Positions 40,385 through 50,749 of a stretch of 64,000 nt of DNA are shown in pieces (the first letter of the stretch is position 1; the number at the start of each line of letters is the position of its first letter). The notes under the pieces are model-generated. The model was not told the DNA's origin, searched no databases, and worked only from the letters and a program-made list of their open reading frames with translations. The DNA lies in contig CANXME010002062.1 of assembly GCA_948144175.1 (NCBI GenBank), forward strand, positions 248,001 to 312,000, written 5' to 3'. The stretch comes from Closterium sp. NIES-65 (Eukaryota; Streptophyta; Zygnematophyceae; Desmidiales; Closteriaceae). Both the position numbers and the translations under genes were made by a program.

Positions 40385-42575
40385 GGCAGCTGGTGCTGAC
40401 GGTCCTACTGGAGTTGGTGCTGCTGGAGTTGGAGCTGCCGCGGGTGTTGGCGCTGGTGTTTCTACTGGTGCTGACGGTCCTACCGGAGTTGGTGCTGCTG
40501 GAGCTGGAGCTGCTGGGGGTGTTGGCGCTGGCGGTGCTGCGGGCGCTGATGCTTCTGAGGGTATTGGAGTTGGCGCTGTTGGAGCTGGAGGTTCTGCTGG
40601 CGCTGGTGCTGCCGCTGGGGGTACTGGTGCCGTACTTGCAGGTTCTAGAGGCGCTGCGCGGCCGAGGCCGTACTTCGTTCTGCTCTTGGAGCAGGTTCTT
40701 GGTCTCCCGCCCTCTACTGGTCCTGCTCCTCCCCTAGAGTGTCCACCGCCTGTCCAGTCGCAATCACAGTTACCGCCCGCCTCCCCTCTACCTGCTCCTT
40801 CTCCCTACACTAGTCCTACTGGAGGTCTTGCTGAGTGTCGTGAGCCTGCGTCTCGTCCCGCGTCACCTGTTTGTGCTGCTCGCACTAGTGGTCGTACTGC
40901 GCGTCCACGTCCTCCTGCGGTCCTTGGCACACACCAGATGGCACTGCGTCCTTCCACTGCTCCTCTGCGTGTCCCTTTGCCGTCTCCTCCAGAGTCCTCT
41001 CTTCCTTCTCTTGCTGACCCGAAGTCTGACTCCCTTCGTGCTGCTAGTCCTTCGGTCACGCGCCTTCTTGCTACTGTCGTCACTGACCCTTCCTTTGAGT
41101 CTGCTGCTGCGTCTGCTCTCGTTGCTGAGCTTGTCAACTTCGCTGCTCGCTGTCGTCTAGACTACGCTGCCAGTCTTGTTGCTGAGTCTGAGTCTGTCTG
41201 TCCTCCGTCTGTCGAGGGTGAGTGTGCTCTTAACACGGACGTCCTTGAGGACAGGCAGGAGGAGTTCCAGTGCTTTGCGGCTGCTTTGCCCCATCTCGTG
41301 TCCACGCTGATTGCCCCTAAGGGAGACCCGGATGCACCTGACATCCCGACTCCTCGATCGTACGCTGAGGCGATCGAGGGTCCCTACTCCTCTCAGTGGC
41401 AGTCGGCCATGGACACAGAGATGGCTTCTTGGAAGTCCACAGGCACCTACGTTGACGAGGTTCCCCCACCTCGGGCGAACATCGTCAGTGGGATGTGGAT
41501 CTTCAGGGTGAAGCGGCCGCCGGGCTCTCCGCCTGTCTTCAAGGCACGTTACGTGGCTCGAGGCTTCAGTCAGCGGCAGGGAGCTAACTACTTTCAGACC
41601 TTCTCTCCCACCCCGAAGATGACCACTCTTCGGGTGCTGCTGCACATAGCTGCTCAGCGCGACTACGAGCTTCACTCTCTTGACTTCAGCACTGCTTTCC
41701 TGCACGGCAGCCTGCACGAGGAGATCTGGCTGCGCCGCCCTCCTGGCCTCACTGGGTCGTTTCCTCCTCGCACCCAGTGGAGCCTCCGGCGGCCAGTCTA
41801 CGGTCTCCGCCAGGCGCCCCGTGAGTGGCACGACACACTGAGGACTACACTTGCGGCTCTTGGGTTTGCTCCTTCTACAGCCGACCCATCGCTGTTTCTA
41901 CGCAGCGACACATCTTTGCCGCCGTTCTACATCCTCGTGTACGTTGACGACCTGGTCTTTGCCACTGCTGACACTGCTGGACTCGCCCACGTGAAGTCCG
42001 AGCTGCAGAAGAGACACACGTGCACAGACCCGGGTGAACAGCGCAGCTACCTTCGCTTGCAGATCACCCGGGACAGAGCACAGCGCACCATTACCCTGAC
42101 TCAGTCACACATGGTGCAGCAGGTCCTTCAGCGCTTCGGCTTCACGTACTCCTCGCCTCAGGCCACTCCTCTGTCTACTCGCCACTCGCTCTCAGCTCTG
42201 CCTTCGGATGAGTCCGTAGAGTCGAGTGGCCCGTACCCAGAGCTTGTTGGCTGCCTCATGTACCTGATGACCTGCACACGACCTCACCTTGCATACCCTC
42301 TTAGCATCTTGGCACGCTATGTTGCTCCCTGGAGACACCGACCAGAGCACATGGCTGCAGCGAAGAGGGTGTTGCGCTACGTGTGCAGTACGTCGGGCAT
42401 GGGGCTAGTGCTTGGAGGGAGACGTCGAGTAGTCCTCACAGGTCACGCTGACGCTTCTTGGGCTGACGACCAGGCTACGCAGCGGTCGTCACTAGGGTTA
42501 CACCTTCAGCCTTGGTTCCGGCTCTGTTTCGTGGCGGTCTACCCGCTCGTCCTCTGTTCTCGGCTCCAGCTGTGA
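40385..42575 (+). pseudogene. Cop-S2 linker, RT and RNase H start
   Basis: Frame 3: Gly/Ala/Val linker, a Ser/Pro-rich block, LEDRQEEFQCFAAALPHLV, SYAEAIEGPYSSQWQSAM, then RT: MWIFRVKRPPGSPPVFKARY, LHSLDFSTAFLHGSLHEEIW (motif A), VYGLRQAPREWHDTLRTTLA, LVYVDDLVFATADTAG (motif C). RNase H begins with TGHADASWADDQATQRS. RT is complete and keeps both catalytic motifs. One extra base near 42495 shifts the frame inside RNase H. Confidence 0.92.
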
Positions 42576-43041
42576 GGCTGAGATCTACGCAGGGGCCATG
42601 GCTGCACAGGAGCTACGCTGGCTCACCTACCTACTAACTGACCTAGGAGAGCCGCCTCGTTCTCCTCCAGTTCTATACGTAGACAACAAGGCCATGCTGG
42701 CCTTGTGTCGGGAGCACAGACTGGAGCACAGAACGAAGCACATTGCTCTCCGCTACTTCCTGTCTCGTAAGCTGCAGCAGTGTGGTCAGCTCCGCCTCAC
42801 CTACGTGGCCTCTGAGGCCAACACTGCTGATATCTTCACCAAGGCCCTTCCGCCTTGTGATCATCAGCGCTTCCTGTACTGTGCTAGGTCTTGTGCCTAC
42901 CTGGCCTCACTTGCTCACTTCTTGATCTTGTTTGTACTGTCTTCTTTCTATACCTGCCCTTGCTTGTTCTACCTTTATACGTATGACCTTGCATGTGAAC
43001 TGGCCTTGTGGCCTTACTCTTGTGCTTGGACTGTGTGGTGA
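42576..43041 (+). pseudogene. Cop-S2 RNase H C-terminal part
   Basis: Frame 1: MAAQELRWLTYLLTDLGEP, PPVLYVDNKAMLALCREH, RTKHIALRYFLSRKLQQCGQ and ASEANTADIFTKALPPCDHQ. A last frame break near 42870 replaces the usual C-terminus. Then comes 3' untranslated sequence with TTTGC repeats (43060-43090). Confidence 0.9.
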
Positions 43042-43112
43042 CTTTGTGATCCACCTTGAGCTTTCTTTGCTTTGCTTTGCTTTGCTTGACTGGTCTTGTG
43101 ACCACTTGTTCT

Positions 43113-43135
43113 CCCCCACTTTGCCTATGGGGGTG
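43113..43135 (+). other. Cop-S2 polypurine tract within a hairpin
   Basis: CCCCCA (43113-43118) pairs with TGGGGG (43128-43133) across a 9-base loop. The G run with the following TG abuts the 3' LTR and is the likely plus-strand primer. The same arrangement is found in Cop-S3 (61316-61338). Confidence 0.7.
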
Positions 43136-43267
43136 TGTCAGAACATTATAGCTTATACATTTGTGTAGGCTGTAGTGGGGTAGCCCATAAGGGGTACAAC
43201 CCAATTAGGGTTAGTACTTGTACCCAACTGTTTCATAGTTCATTCATTCCATTCTCACTTCTCGTTA
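43136..43267 (+). repeat. Cop-S2 3' LTR
   Basis: 132 bp, identical to the 5' copy except the penultimate base (TTA for TCA at the end). It is followed by TSD GAGAA. Confidence 0.95.
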
Positions 43268-43853
43268 GAGAAGCACCAGATCTCGGACTGCTACCGAGTG
43301 ATCTCGTCGCTATCGATCGGCATACTCCTTTGGAAGTTCAACATCGTGATGAGATGTCACTTAGTCGTCTCCCATAGCTGCTGCATGGTGGTGACAAAGT
43401 CGTGTGTGGCTTGGACATGTGCCGGTGTGGTTGGCTAGTGTGTTGTGAGTGGTTCCCGTCTGTAGCACAGGAAGAAAGGAGATTTCGATGTCCACATGTG
43501 AAGCGTTGTTGTAAGGGAACTCAAGCGTCGGTAATTGTAGATCCCAATGGCTAATGTCGTCTTTGCAAGTTGTGCGTAGTAACTGCTCAACCACCTGATT
43601 GAGTCGCTCTGTCTGTGTATCAGTCTGGGGGTGATAGCTAAAGGCATCACAAGCTTTGTCCCAACAATCACATGAGTTCCCTCTAGAACAAGCTAGTGAA
43701 ATCTGGGTCCCTTTCTGAGATGAGTGTAGTGGGGATGCCGTGGATGGTGATGATGCGGTCAAAGAAGAGGGGAACAGTTGCTTCAGTAGTAGCTGTGGCG
43801 TTGGTCGGGATGAAGTGTCCCATTTTAGAGAACTTATCGATCACCACCACCCC
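43268..43853 (-). pseudogene. Gyp-D integrase core fragment
   Basis: Minus-strand pieces in shifting frames: VVIDKFSKMGHFIPTNATAT, FFDRIITIHGIPTTLISERD, TDTQTERLNQVVEQLLRTTC and LPTLEFPYNNASHV. The DGQTER block reads DTQTER. Stops and frame changes are frequent. The upstream end at 43853 is a sharp break, with no similarity to pol beyond it. Confidence 0.85.
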
Positions 43854-44174
43854 TAAATTCCTCACCACCTCATCCACCTGATCTCTTCCCGTCTCACGGC
43901 TCGCTCCAATCGCTGCACCAGTACGTGGCTCCAAGGTGCCAGTGCGTGACATTGCTCTGTACGATCCCACTCTACCACGGCCCCCGTCCACAACCTCTAC
44001 ACCGTCCCATCTTCCATGCAACGGTTGAAATCGTATGCCGACCCCTCTTTACAAGAATCCGATCTCCCCGCGCAATTGAATTCTGATTTACCTTCCCCGT
44101 CTCCTGTCCCCCCCTTGCCCAACCTCTTTGCCCTCCCCGCCCCCAACCTCCTTGACCTCCCCACCCCCTACCTC
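43854..44174. other. Unassigned sequence between Gyp-D and Cop-L2
   Basis: About 320 bp without a recognisable gene or element. The right half (44085-44174) is pyrimidine-rich on the plus strand with CCTCCCC-type repeats, resembling the tract at 53690-54019. The left half has balanced composition. After removal of Cop-L2 it continues at 51955. It may be ancient intergenic DNA. Confidence 0.5.
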
Positions 44175-44179
44175 CCCGT

Positions 44180-45378
44180 TGCGGAGAGAGCTACTACAAC
44201 GGGAGCTAGACTACGGGCTAGGCACGGGTGCTCGTGTGATCTATGTGTTCGTTGGTCCTTAGTCGTTTTCCTAGTGTACACACAGTTTGCTAGTTCACAG
44301 GGAGAATTGGCAAGAGTTTCACTAGAGAAAGTTGACAACAATGGTACAATGAAGTTGCCGGGGCTAGACTACATCAGAGCTAGCATTCAAGTCGGTCGAC
44401 TGCCAGCGCAGCACGGTCGACCGCGTTCCAGCACGACTTGGTCGAGCGCGCTCCAGGAGTGCAAAGTCGACGGCGTGCCAACGTCGCAGGTTGACGGCGT
44501 GCCAGCATTGCTCCTGCAGAACAGCAGCGCACCCGCTTAGCAGGTGCTCGCAGATGATTGGCGGGCTGAGCCTCGTCACCTGCACAACGCACACACCAAG
44601 TCATCCTCGTGCTGACGACTCCACTTGATCCGCCATGTCGACCTCGGGATACCACCCCCGAGGTCGGGCTCGCCAACTTCGCCTGGGCGACCGTCGCACT
44701 CCTCCGCAGAAGTTTGTCACCCAGGTAACCTGGTCAACTTGGCAACCACGTCGACCAGCTGCTCCTGTATGTGCCCATCGACCTCCCACGTCGACGAACA
44801 TCTCCAGTCGACCTCGCTAGGTCGACCATACCCTTGGTCGACCAGCTCCAGGTCGACGTCACTCTTGGCGAGCTCCACGTCGACCAGCATTCGTGGTCGA
44901 CCAGCTTCATGTCGACCAGCGCAGTTGTCAACCGACCACCCAAGTCGGCTACCCGAAGTCGGCGTCACCAAGTTGACGCCCTACTACTTCGACGCCCAAC
45001 TGCTCGGCGTTCTGGGTCGAGGTCGACGTCGGTCCCTCCTTCGTCGACCACCAGGTCAGGTCAACCACCAGCAGGTCGACCAACAGGCCTGGTCGACCAA
45101 CCACCAGGTCGACCAGCAGTACGCAAGCCGACCACCGAAGTCGGCTGCCCCAAGTTGACATCACCAAGTTGACGTCCTCCGCAGGTCGACTTCCCAGGTC
45201 GACCTCCCTGAAGTCGGCGCCACCCCAAAGTCGGCGCCCGTGCAGTGGCTCTCGTGCAGTTCGACCTCCTCTTCAACCAGCTCGCACAGTGCTGCAAGTC
45301 GGCTGCTCCCCTCACACCCGACCACGAAGTCGGCTCCGCCCAAGCGAGGACGGGGCCAACACACAATTCCCGTTGACA
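44180..45378 (-). repeat. Cop-L2 3' LTR
   Basis: 1199 bp, TGCGGAGA...GTTGACA in plus orientation. From about 44380 on it is dominated by GTCGAC and AAGTCGGC motifs, with at least 20 GTCGA occurrences counted, mostly within CGACCAG or GGTCGACC contexts. Confidence 0.92.
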
Positions 45379-45499
45379 CTCCCCTAGCGCGTTCACGCTT
45401 GGGCCCCCAGCCCATACGGCAGTACTCCTCGGAGAATAGCTCGTCGACGTGCACCCAACACACGACACGTCGTCCACCGCCCCAGCCATGCAAGAGGGC

Positions 45500-46110
45500 A
45501 TAGCACCTACTGCTGCACGTCGTCATCTTCGTCGCCCACGTCGGCGAAGCGCACCTGGCCGATGGTGACGGAGCATCGATTAATGGCCAGATAATGCAGC
45601 GCCTTCGTCAGGAAGTCGGCCGGCTGCTCAGCGGTCGAGATGTACTTTCAGCGAAAACTTCCCGCGCCTCACCATATGCTGCAGCCAGGCCTGCCACCGC
45701 TCCATGTGTTGCCTGTCAACCCCATGCCCTCGGCGACTGTGATGGCCGACTTGTTGTCCACCCGAAAGACAGTCGGCTTCCCAGCATCCAGCTTCTGGAA
45801 CTCTGCGAGGAGGAAGCGAAGTCGACATCCCTCCTTCCCGGCTTCCGTGGCCGCCACGTACTCCGACTCGGTCGACAACGACGTCTCGCACTTGATGCGC
45901 TGGCTCGACCAGGAGACTGCGGCCCCTTCGTAGACGAACACGTAGCCACCCGTACTCGTCATGTTCTGCTTGTCACCGGCGTCGTCGGCGTCCACGTACC
46001 CGACCAACTTCAGGGACTCGGGTCCACCGTCGAACTCCAGGGCGGTGTCACGCGTGTTGGCGAGGTAGGCAAGGCAGCGGTCGACCTCACGCTAGTGCTG
46101 GTCGCTCCTC
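45500..46110 (-). pseudogene. Cop-L2 RNase H
   Basis: The minus strand reads LVGYVDADDAGDKQNMTSTG, AAVSWSSQRIKCETSLSTES, EYVAATEAGKEGCRLRFLLA and TVFRVDNKSAITVAEGMGL. The frame is disrupted near 45700, followed by HYLA-like and C-terminal codons to about 45500. D, E and D of the RNase H site are visible. Upstream, 46090-46210 reads LAYLANTRDTALEFDGGP-like and FAATTTRPDIAFACSKLG-like stretches in shifted frames. Confidence 0.85.
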
Positions 46111-46217
46111 ACTGTGAGGCCGCTCCCCAGCTTGCTGCAGGCGAAAGCGATGTCCGGCCTCGTCGTCGTCGCCGCAAACTGCAGCGAGCCGACCTTCTGC
46201 CGGTACTCCTCCTCCTG

Positions 46218-47131
46218 TCACTCTTGTGCCTCCTCGTCGTCGAAGGTGAGCTTGGCGTAGGCATCGACCGAGACCGGCGTCTTCGGGGTGCGCCCGGTCT
46301 GCTCCTCGTCGATGAAGCGCCTACGCAGCTTGTCGGCGTAGCCCTGCTGGTGCAGCCACAGCTTCCCCGCCGACCTGTCGCGGACGATCTCCAACCCGAG
46401 GTACTTCTGCATCGGCGAGATCTCCCGAAGCTCAAAGGCGGACTCCAGCAGCTCCTTCAGCTCCTTCAGCATCACGGTGCTGCAGCTGGCGGCGAGTAGG
46501 TCGTCGATGTAGACCAGCACCCAGCAGGCCCTCCCATCATTGTCGACCTTGAAGTAGAGAGCCTCGTCAACCTGGCTCTTCTTCCACCCGGCGCCGACCA
46601 GCACGACGTTGAGCGCCAAGTACCATAGCAGTGGCGACTGCTTCAGCCCGTATAGGCTCTTCAGCAGCTTGCACACCCGGCCGGTTCCGTCGTTGAAGTA
46701 GTCTGGCTGGGACATGTAGAGCACCCGGTCGAGCTTACTCTGCAGGAAGGCGTTCTTCATGTCGAGCTGCATCAGGTTGAGGTTGAGGATGGCGACGATG
46801 CTGAGGGAATCCTCAGTGTGACGTAGCTGCCCACCGGCGCGAACGTCTCGTCGTAGTCGGCACTATACACCTGCGTGAAGCCCTTCACGACCAGCCTCGC
46901 CTTCTCGCGCTCGACAGTGTCGTCGACGTGGTACTTCGTCGTCAACACCCACCGGTTCTTGATGATGTTGACCCCCGGCGGGCGTTCGACCAGCTCCCAA
47001 GTGCCCATGTTGATGAGGCTGCGGATCTCCTCCTCCATGGTAGCCTTCACCGCCGGGCCCTTCCAGCTCACCAAAGCCTCATTCACCGTCATCGTCAAGA
47101 TGTCCCAACGGTGCTCGGGGTCGGCCAGCAT
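46218..47131 (-). pseudogene. Cop-L2 reverse transcriptase
   Basis: Two minus-strand frames. 47131-46790: ATMEEEIRSLINMGTWELVE, NIIKNRWVLTTKYHVDDTVE, LVVKGFTQVYSADYDETFAP. 46772-46218: QLDMKNAFLQSKLDRVLYMS (motif A), KSLYGLKQSPLLWYLALNVV, WVLVYIDDLLAASCS (motif C, YIDD and not YVDD), MQKYLGLEIVRDRSAGKLWL. Both catalytic blocks are intact; a frameshift near 46780-46800 and a stop near 46218 break continuity. Confidence 0.9.
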
Positions 47132-47472
47132 GTCGGGGTCGAGCTCCGGAAACTCCTCATCCTCCCCGGCGTCGTCGTACAGTAGGTCGTCATCATCGTC
47201 TACGTCATACCCCGTGGTGAAGGCAGCGGGGACGAAGAAGTCCGGCGGCCTCCGGACTCGGCCTGACTTCCGTGGTTCGGCCGAACCTCCACCACGTCAC
47301 TCTTGGTGGAGACCTCGGCGTCCCCTCCGTCGTCACCGTCTTGCTCGTCGTCCTGCTGCTCCTCGGTCGACTTACTGGTCGACCTCTCCCCTGTAGTCGG
47401 CTTCCCGGGCGACTGCCCGGTTGCCGACTGCTCCGTGGTCGGCTTCACTACTGCCTGCTCTCCTGTCGGCTG

Positions 47473-48490
47473 CTACTCATCGACCTGCTCCTCCACTATC
47501 AACATCGGTTTCACTCCCACGTCGACTTGCCGCTCTTCACGTCGGCCACCGGCGATGCCCTTGGTCGGCGCCGAAGGCGACGTCCCACTACTACCCTCAT
47601 CGCCGGAGGCCGACATAGGAGTCAGCCTGTGCAAGTCGGCCACGAGGGGAGGGGCAGGGGTCGTATGGGAAGGTGAAGGAGGACTGACGACCTCGGCGTC
47701 TTCATCAGCAAGCTCACCGACCTCAGCGAGCAAAGGCAGCGTCGCCGTCGAGGTATCGGTCGGCGGGGTGGGTAGCGTCCGACCTGACACCGGCCCGTGC
47801 TCCGACTTCCACACCTCCAGCGACATATCCTCGTAGAACACCACGTCCAACGTGGTGACCATCCGGTTGGCGTCGATGTCGAGGAGCTCCCAGCCCTTGC
47901 TCTCCCCCGACACGCCAAGGTGAAGGCCCCACCTGGCCTTCGGCTTCAGCTTCCCACCCGCTGCTGCTCGGGGACAAGAAACTGCGCCATGCAGCCCCAC
48001 ACCCGCGCCATCGTCAAGTCGGGCTTCTGCTCGGTCAGCAGCTGGTATGGATGTTCCCGGCGGCAGCATCGACCTCTCAAGGGAGTTGCGGACCCAGACT
48101 GCCTGCCGTAGAGCGAGGTGCTACCAGTGGTGCTGCACGCCCATGTGCAGCAGCATCGTCCGCACCGACTCCACCACCGTCCTCATCTCCCGCTCCGCCA
48201 TGCCGTTCTGCTGCGGGGTGTACGGGCAGGTAAGGTCGTGGACGATCCCCTTTCCGTCCACAAAGTCGGTGAACTTCTTCCCGAGGAACTCCCCCCCTCA
48301 GTCGGAGCGAAGCATCAGCACCGACTTCTTCGTCTGCCTCTCCACCAGCACCAGCCACTTCTGGAACTTTAGCAGCACATCCGACTTCTTGGCGACCGGC
48401 CTCACCCACACGAAGCGGGTCTTGCGGTCCTTCAGTAGCAGGAAGTACAGGCTGCCGTCCTTGGCAGCCACTGCAGAATGGCCCGCATAA
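47473..48490 (-). pseudogene. Cop-L2 integrase core and C-terminal tail
   Basis: Pieces in three minus-strand frames: GSLYFLLLKDRKTRFVWVRP and KKSDVLLKFQKWLVLVERQT (48298-48480), FGKKFTDFVDGKGIVHDLTC-like and HTPQQNGMAEREMRTVVESV-like around 48180-48290 (E motif), then RWGLHLGVSGESKGWELLDI and NRMVTTLDVVFYEDMSLEVW (47800-47930). An acidic Thr/Pro linker (47200-47760) leads to RT. Domain order is normal, but indels are frequent. Confidence 0.85.
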
Positions 48491-49039
48491 GTCGATGTGC
48501 ACGACGGCCAGCACGTCGTCAGCGTCGGAGCCTTGATTGGGGAAGGTGTGCCGCGCCAGCTTCCCGCCGACGCACGAGACACACGGTGAGTCAGCGCTCG
48601 TCGCCGACTTGATGTCCAGCCCAATGGCGACCTCGTTCTTCGCCGAGCTCTGAATGGTGTCCATGCCTACATGCGCAAGCCTCGCATGCATCCTCTTCGG
48701 CGTCGACTTCGTCTTCGAGACGATCGCCTGCACGGCCACAACCTCCGGCGTGGTCGACGTCGACCTCGTTGAGCAGGGACGCAGGTCGGTGCAGAGGACT
48801 CGTCCAGAGTACGTTGCCCGACCAAGCACCTCTCCAGCTGCCGAGACGAGCAGCATTCCGTCTCCGTCCTCCTGTAGCTTCACGCCGTGCTCCTTCAGCT
48901 GGCCGGACGACAGCAGGTTTGCCCGCACACCCAGGACGTATAGCACGTCGGGGATGAGCACCTGCTTCCCGGCCTCTCCTTGCAGGGCGACGGTGCCACG
49001 GCCCTGGACGTCCTGCAGCGCCCCATTGAAGCCGCGCAC
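48490..49039 (-). pseudogene. Cop-L2 protease end and pre-integrase domain
   Basis: Open minus-strand frame: GTVALQGEAGKQVLIPDVLY, VLGVRANLLSSGQLKEHGVK, then RMHARLAHVGMDTIQSSAKN and SPCVSCVGGKLARHTF, the HHCC zinc domain, and VVHIDLCGPF, the integrase start. A frameshift then follows near 48470. Cop-F (16820-17070) is a relative of this part. It is preceded by a TAG at 49061-49063. Confidence 0.88.
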
Positions 49040-49060
49040 ATGCTTAATGGAGCCACTCGG

Positions 49061-50290
49061 CTACAGGTCGACGAAGACTTCCTTCATCCCCATCAGGTGG
49101 TGGGAGCAACCGCTGTCGAGCAGGACCACTGCCGAGTTCGCCTGCACAGGTGCCGCCACCGCCTGGAAGTCCTCTCCGGCCTCTGGCGCCAGCGAGACGG
49201 TCGGCTCCACGACGCCGACCAGCGAGCACGATGCTATCTTGTCGTCCCGCGCCTTGCCGCTAGTAGAGGAGCCGGCGTCCTTTGCCGAAGTCGACGTCTT
49301 GGTCGACTGCTTCTCCTTGCGCGGATGGTTTCCTCCACGACGAGGACGACGGCTGCCAGACCTCCCACGGCCTCCCTTGGCGTCGTCTACGTCGGAGTCA
49401 CTGCGGTTGGGGCACTCGAAGAAGAGATGGTCGGGGTCGCCGCAGAGCCAGCACTCCCGACATCGACCTCCTCCTCCCCGACCGCTGTCCTTGGTCGACT
49501 TCTTCTTGTCGACCTCCTTGGCCGACTTCCAGCCACTACTACCACCGCCGCCAGACTGTCCGCGCTGCCCCGGTCGACCTCCTTGTATAGCCGGGGCGAC
49601 AAAGTTCACCTGCGCCAAGAGCTCCTATGACCGCTCTGCCTCCTGCATCGCCTCGTCTTGTAGGATGTACGAGGTCAAGTTGTCCTCGTTGAGCATCGAC
49701 CTCGTGCTCGGCGCCATTGACAGCCACTTCAGGAGGTTGTAGCTTCTTGAGAGTCCCTGCATGACATGGGTGACGTACGACGCTGTCGAGTACTGCGCGC
49801 CGGCCGTCCTGATGGTGGCGAGAATTCGCCGGGCCCGGTTGCAGTAGTTGGTCGCCGTCTCCTCGTCGCCCATACGCAGGTGCGTCAGATGTCCCTCCAC
49901 CTGGGCGATGAACAAGTCGTCGGTGACTTGGTAGGTCGACTCGATGAAGTGCCACGCTTGGTGGCATGCGTCGAGGTACTCCCGACACCACTTAAAGGCG
50001 ATCTGCACGCATGGTGAGTAGCACTGCGAGATGACCGTGAAGGTCAACAGCTGCACGGCGCGAAACTCTGCACACAAGTCCGGGTCGTCTGGCGTCGTCA
50101 CGGTGCCTCGAGCAAAGCTAATCAGCCCGGCCATCTCCAGTTGAGGCTCGATGGCCTCCTTCCAGGTGAGAATGTCAGGTCGACCGGTGAGTGGCGGGGT
50201 GACCAAGATCTTGTCCGGCGTAAGCTTGAAGTAGCCGTAGCTCGGTGCTATCCCGCCTGCCGTCACCTGTGTCGCCGACATCGGCGACAT
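49061..50290 (-). pseudogene. Cop-L2 gag and protease active site
   Basis: Minus-strand ATG at 50290 (MSPMSATQVTAGG). Gag blocks: DILTWKEAIEPQLEMAGLIS, FRAVQLLTFTVISQCYSPCV, YLDACHQAWHFIESTYQVTD, HLRMGDEETATNYCNRARRI, SYVTHVMQGLSRSYNLLKWL. An in-frame TAG at 49625-49627 is followed in the same frame by a Gly/Lys-rich stretch, the CCHC knuckle CWLCGDPDHLFFEC, and VVLLDSGCSHHLMGMKEVF, the protease active site. TAG at 49061-49063 ends it. With only two stops and no frameshift here, this is the best part of the element. Confidence 0.9.
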
Positions 50291-50736
50291 TCTACTTCGT
50301 TAACCTCCGACATCACCCTGCAAGGAGCCTGCAGCCGCCGACGATCGCACCCCTCGCGCCTGAATGCTGCCGACTTTATCGGCGTGTATCACACCACGCT
50401 GTCTCGACGTGCTTCCCGCACTGCTGCCGACTTGGCCACCTCCGGCGTTGACGCCCACATCGACGCCGCCTTCGTTGGTCACCGATCGAGGAGAATCTGG
50501 TCGGGAAGGGGGATGCTCCGTCGCCTACATGGAGCGGAGTCTAGCCTCGACGACCGCCCAGGGTATCGCCTCGTACTCCTGGGCCTCATGGCGTCTCCTC
50601 GCATCCTCCAGTGTGTCCATACCCTTGGCGTCACCTACGCTCACGCTAGGGACCTGTACGGCTGCCGGCCTACGAGCAACTTAGGTAAGTGGCCTCTACG
50701 TCCACCTGACTGAAAGGTAAGTCGTGTGCCGTCCAC
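50291..50736 (-). other. Cop-L2 5' leader
   Basis: About 445 bp between primer-site-like sequence (50737-50749 on the plus strand, TGGTGCGGTGAGC on the minus strand) and the gag start. No long coding frame is credible. Unlike the S family it carries no tandem arrays. Confidence 0.6.
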
Positions 50737-50749
50737 GCTCACCGCACCA

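Larger units (their letters stand above)
35527..43267 (+). mobile_element. Cop-S2: short-LTR Ty1/copia with young LTRs but several frameshifts
   Basis: 7741 bp, LTRs of 132 bp (35527-35658 and 43136-43267), TSD GAGAA (35522-35526 and 43268-43272). Order: LTR, primer site TGGTATCGAGCAGG, GC-rich arrays, gag from 36830, protease, integrase, RT, RNase H, hairpin-polypurine tract, LTR. The LTRs differ only in the next-to-last base (CA against TA). Reading frame breaks occur near 37720, 38030, 38570, 40300, 42495 and 42870. Removing it rejoins Gyp-D codons RDHSVAV...LLDTHNLDLS. Confidence 0.95.
34734..43853 (-). mobile_element. Gyp-D: 5'-truncated chromovirus interrupted by Cop-S2
   Basis: Minus strand: 3' LTR 34734-35099, polypurine tract at 35100-35110 (complement of a G-rich tract), chromodomain and integrase tail 35110-35526, then after Cop-S2 integrase 43268-43853. 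The sequence stops abruptly at 43853 within the codons for VVIDKFSKM. All upstream pol, gag and 5' LTR are absent. It had inserted into Gyp-C RT. Flanking GCAAG (34729-34733) has no visible partner. Confidence 0.85.

Noticed and set aside
45594..46499. 301-codon plus-strand open frame
   Set aside because: Antisense of Cop-L2 RT and RNase H; its Leu/Val/Arg-rich sequence has no domain, whereas the minus strand has YIDD and RNase H motifs.
48654..49742. 362-codon plus-strand open frame
   Set aside because: Antisense of Cop-L2 gag, protease and pre-integrase; it results from high GC content.
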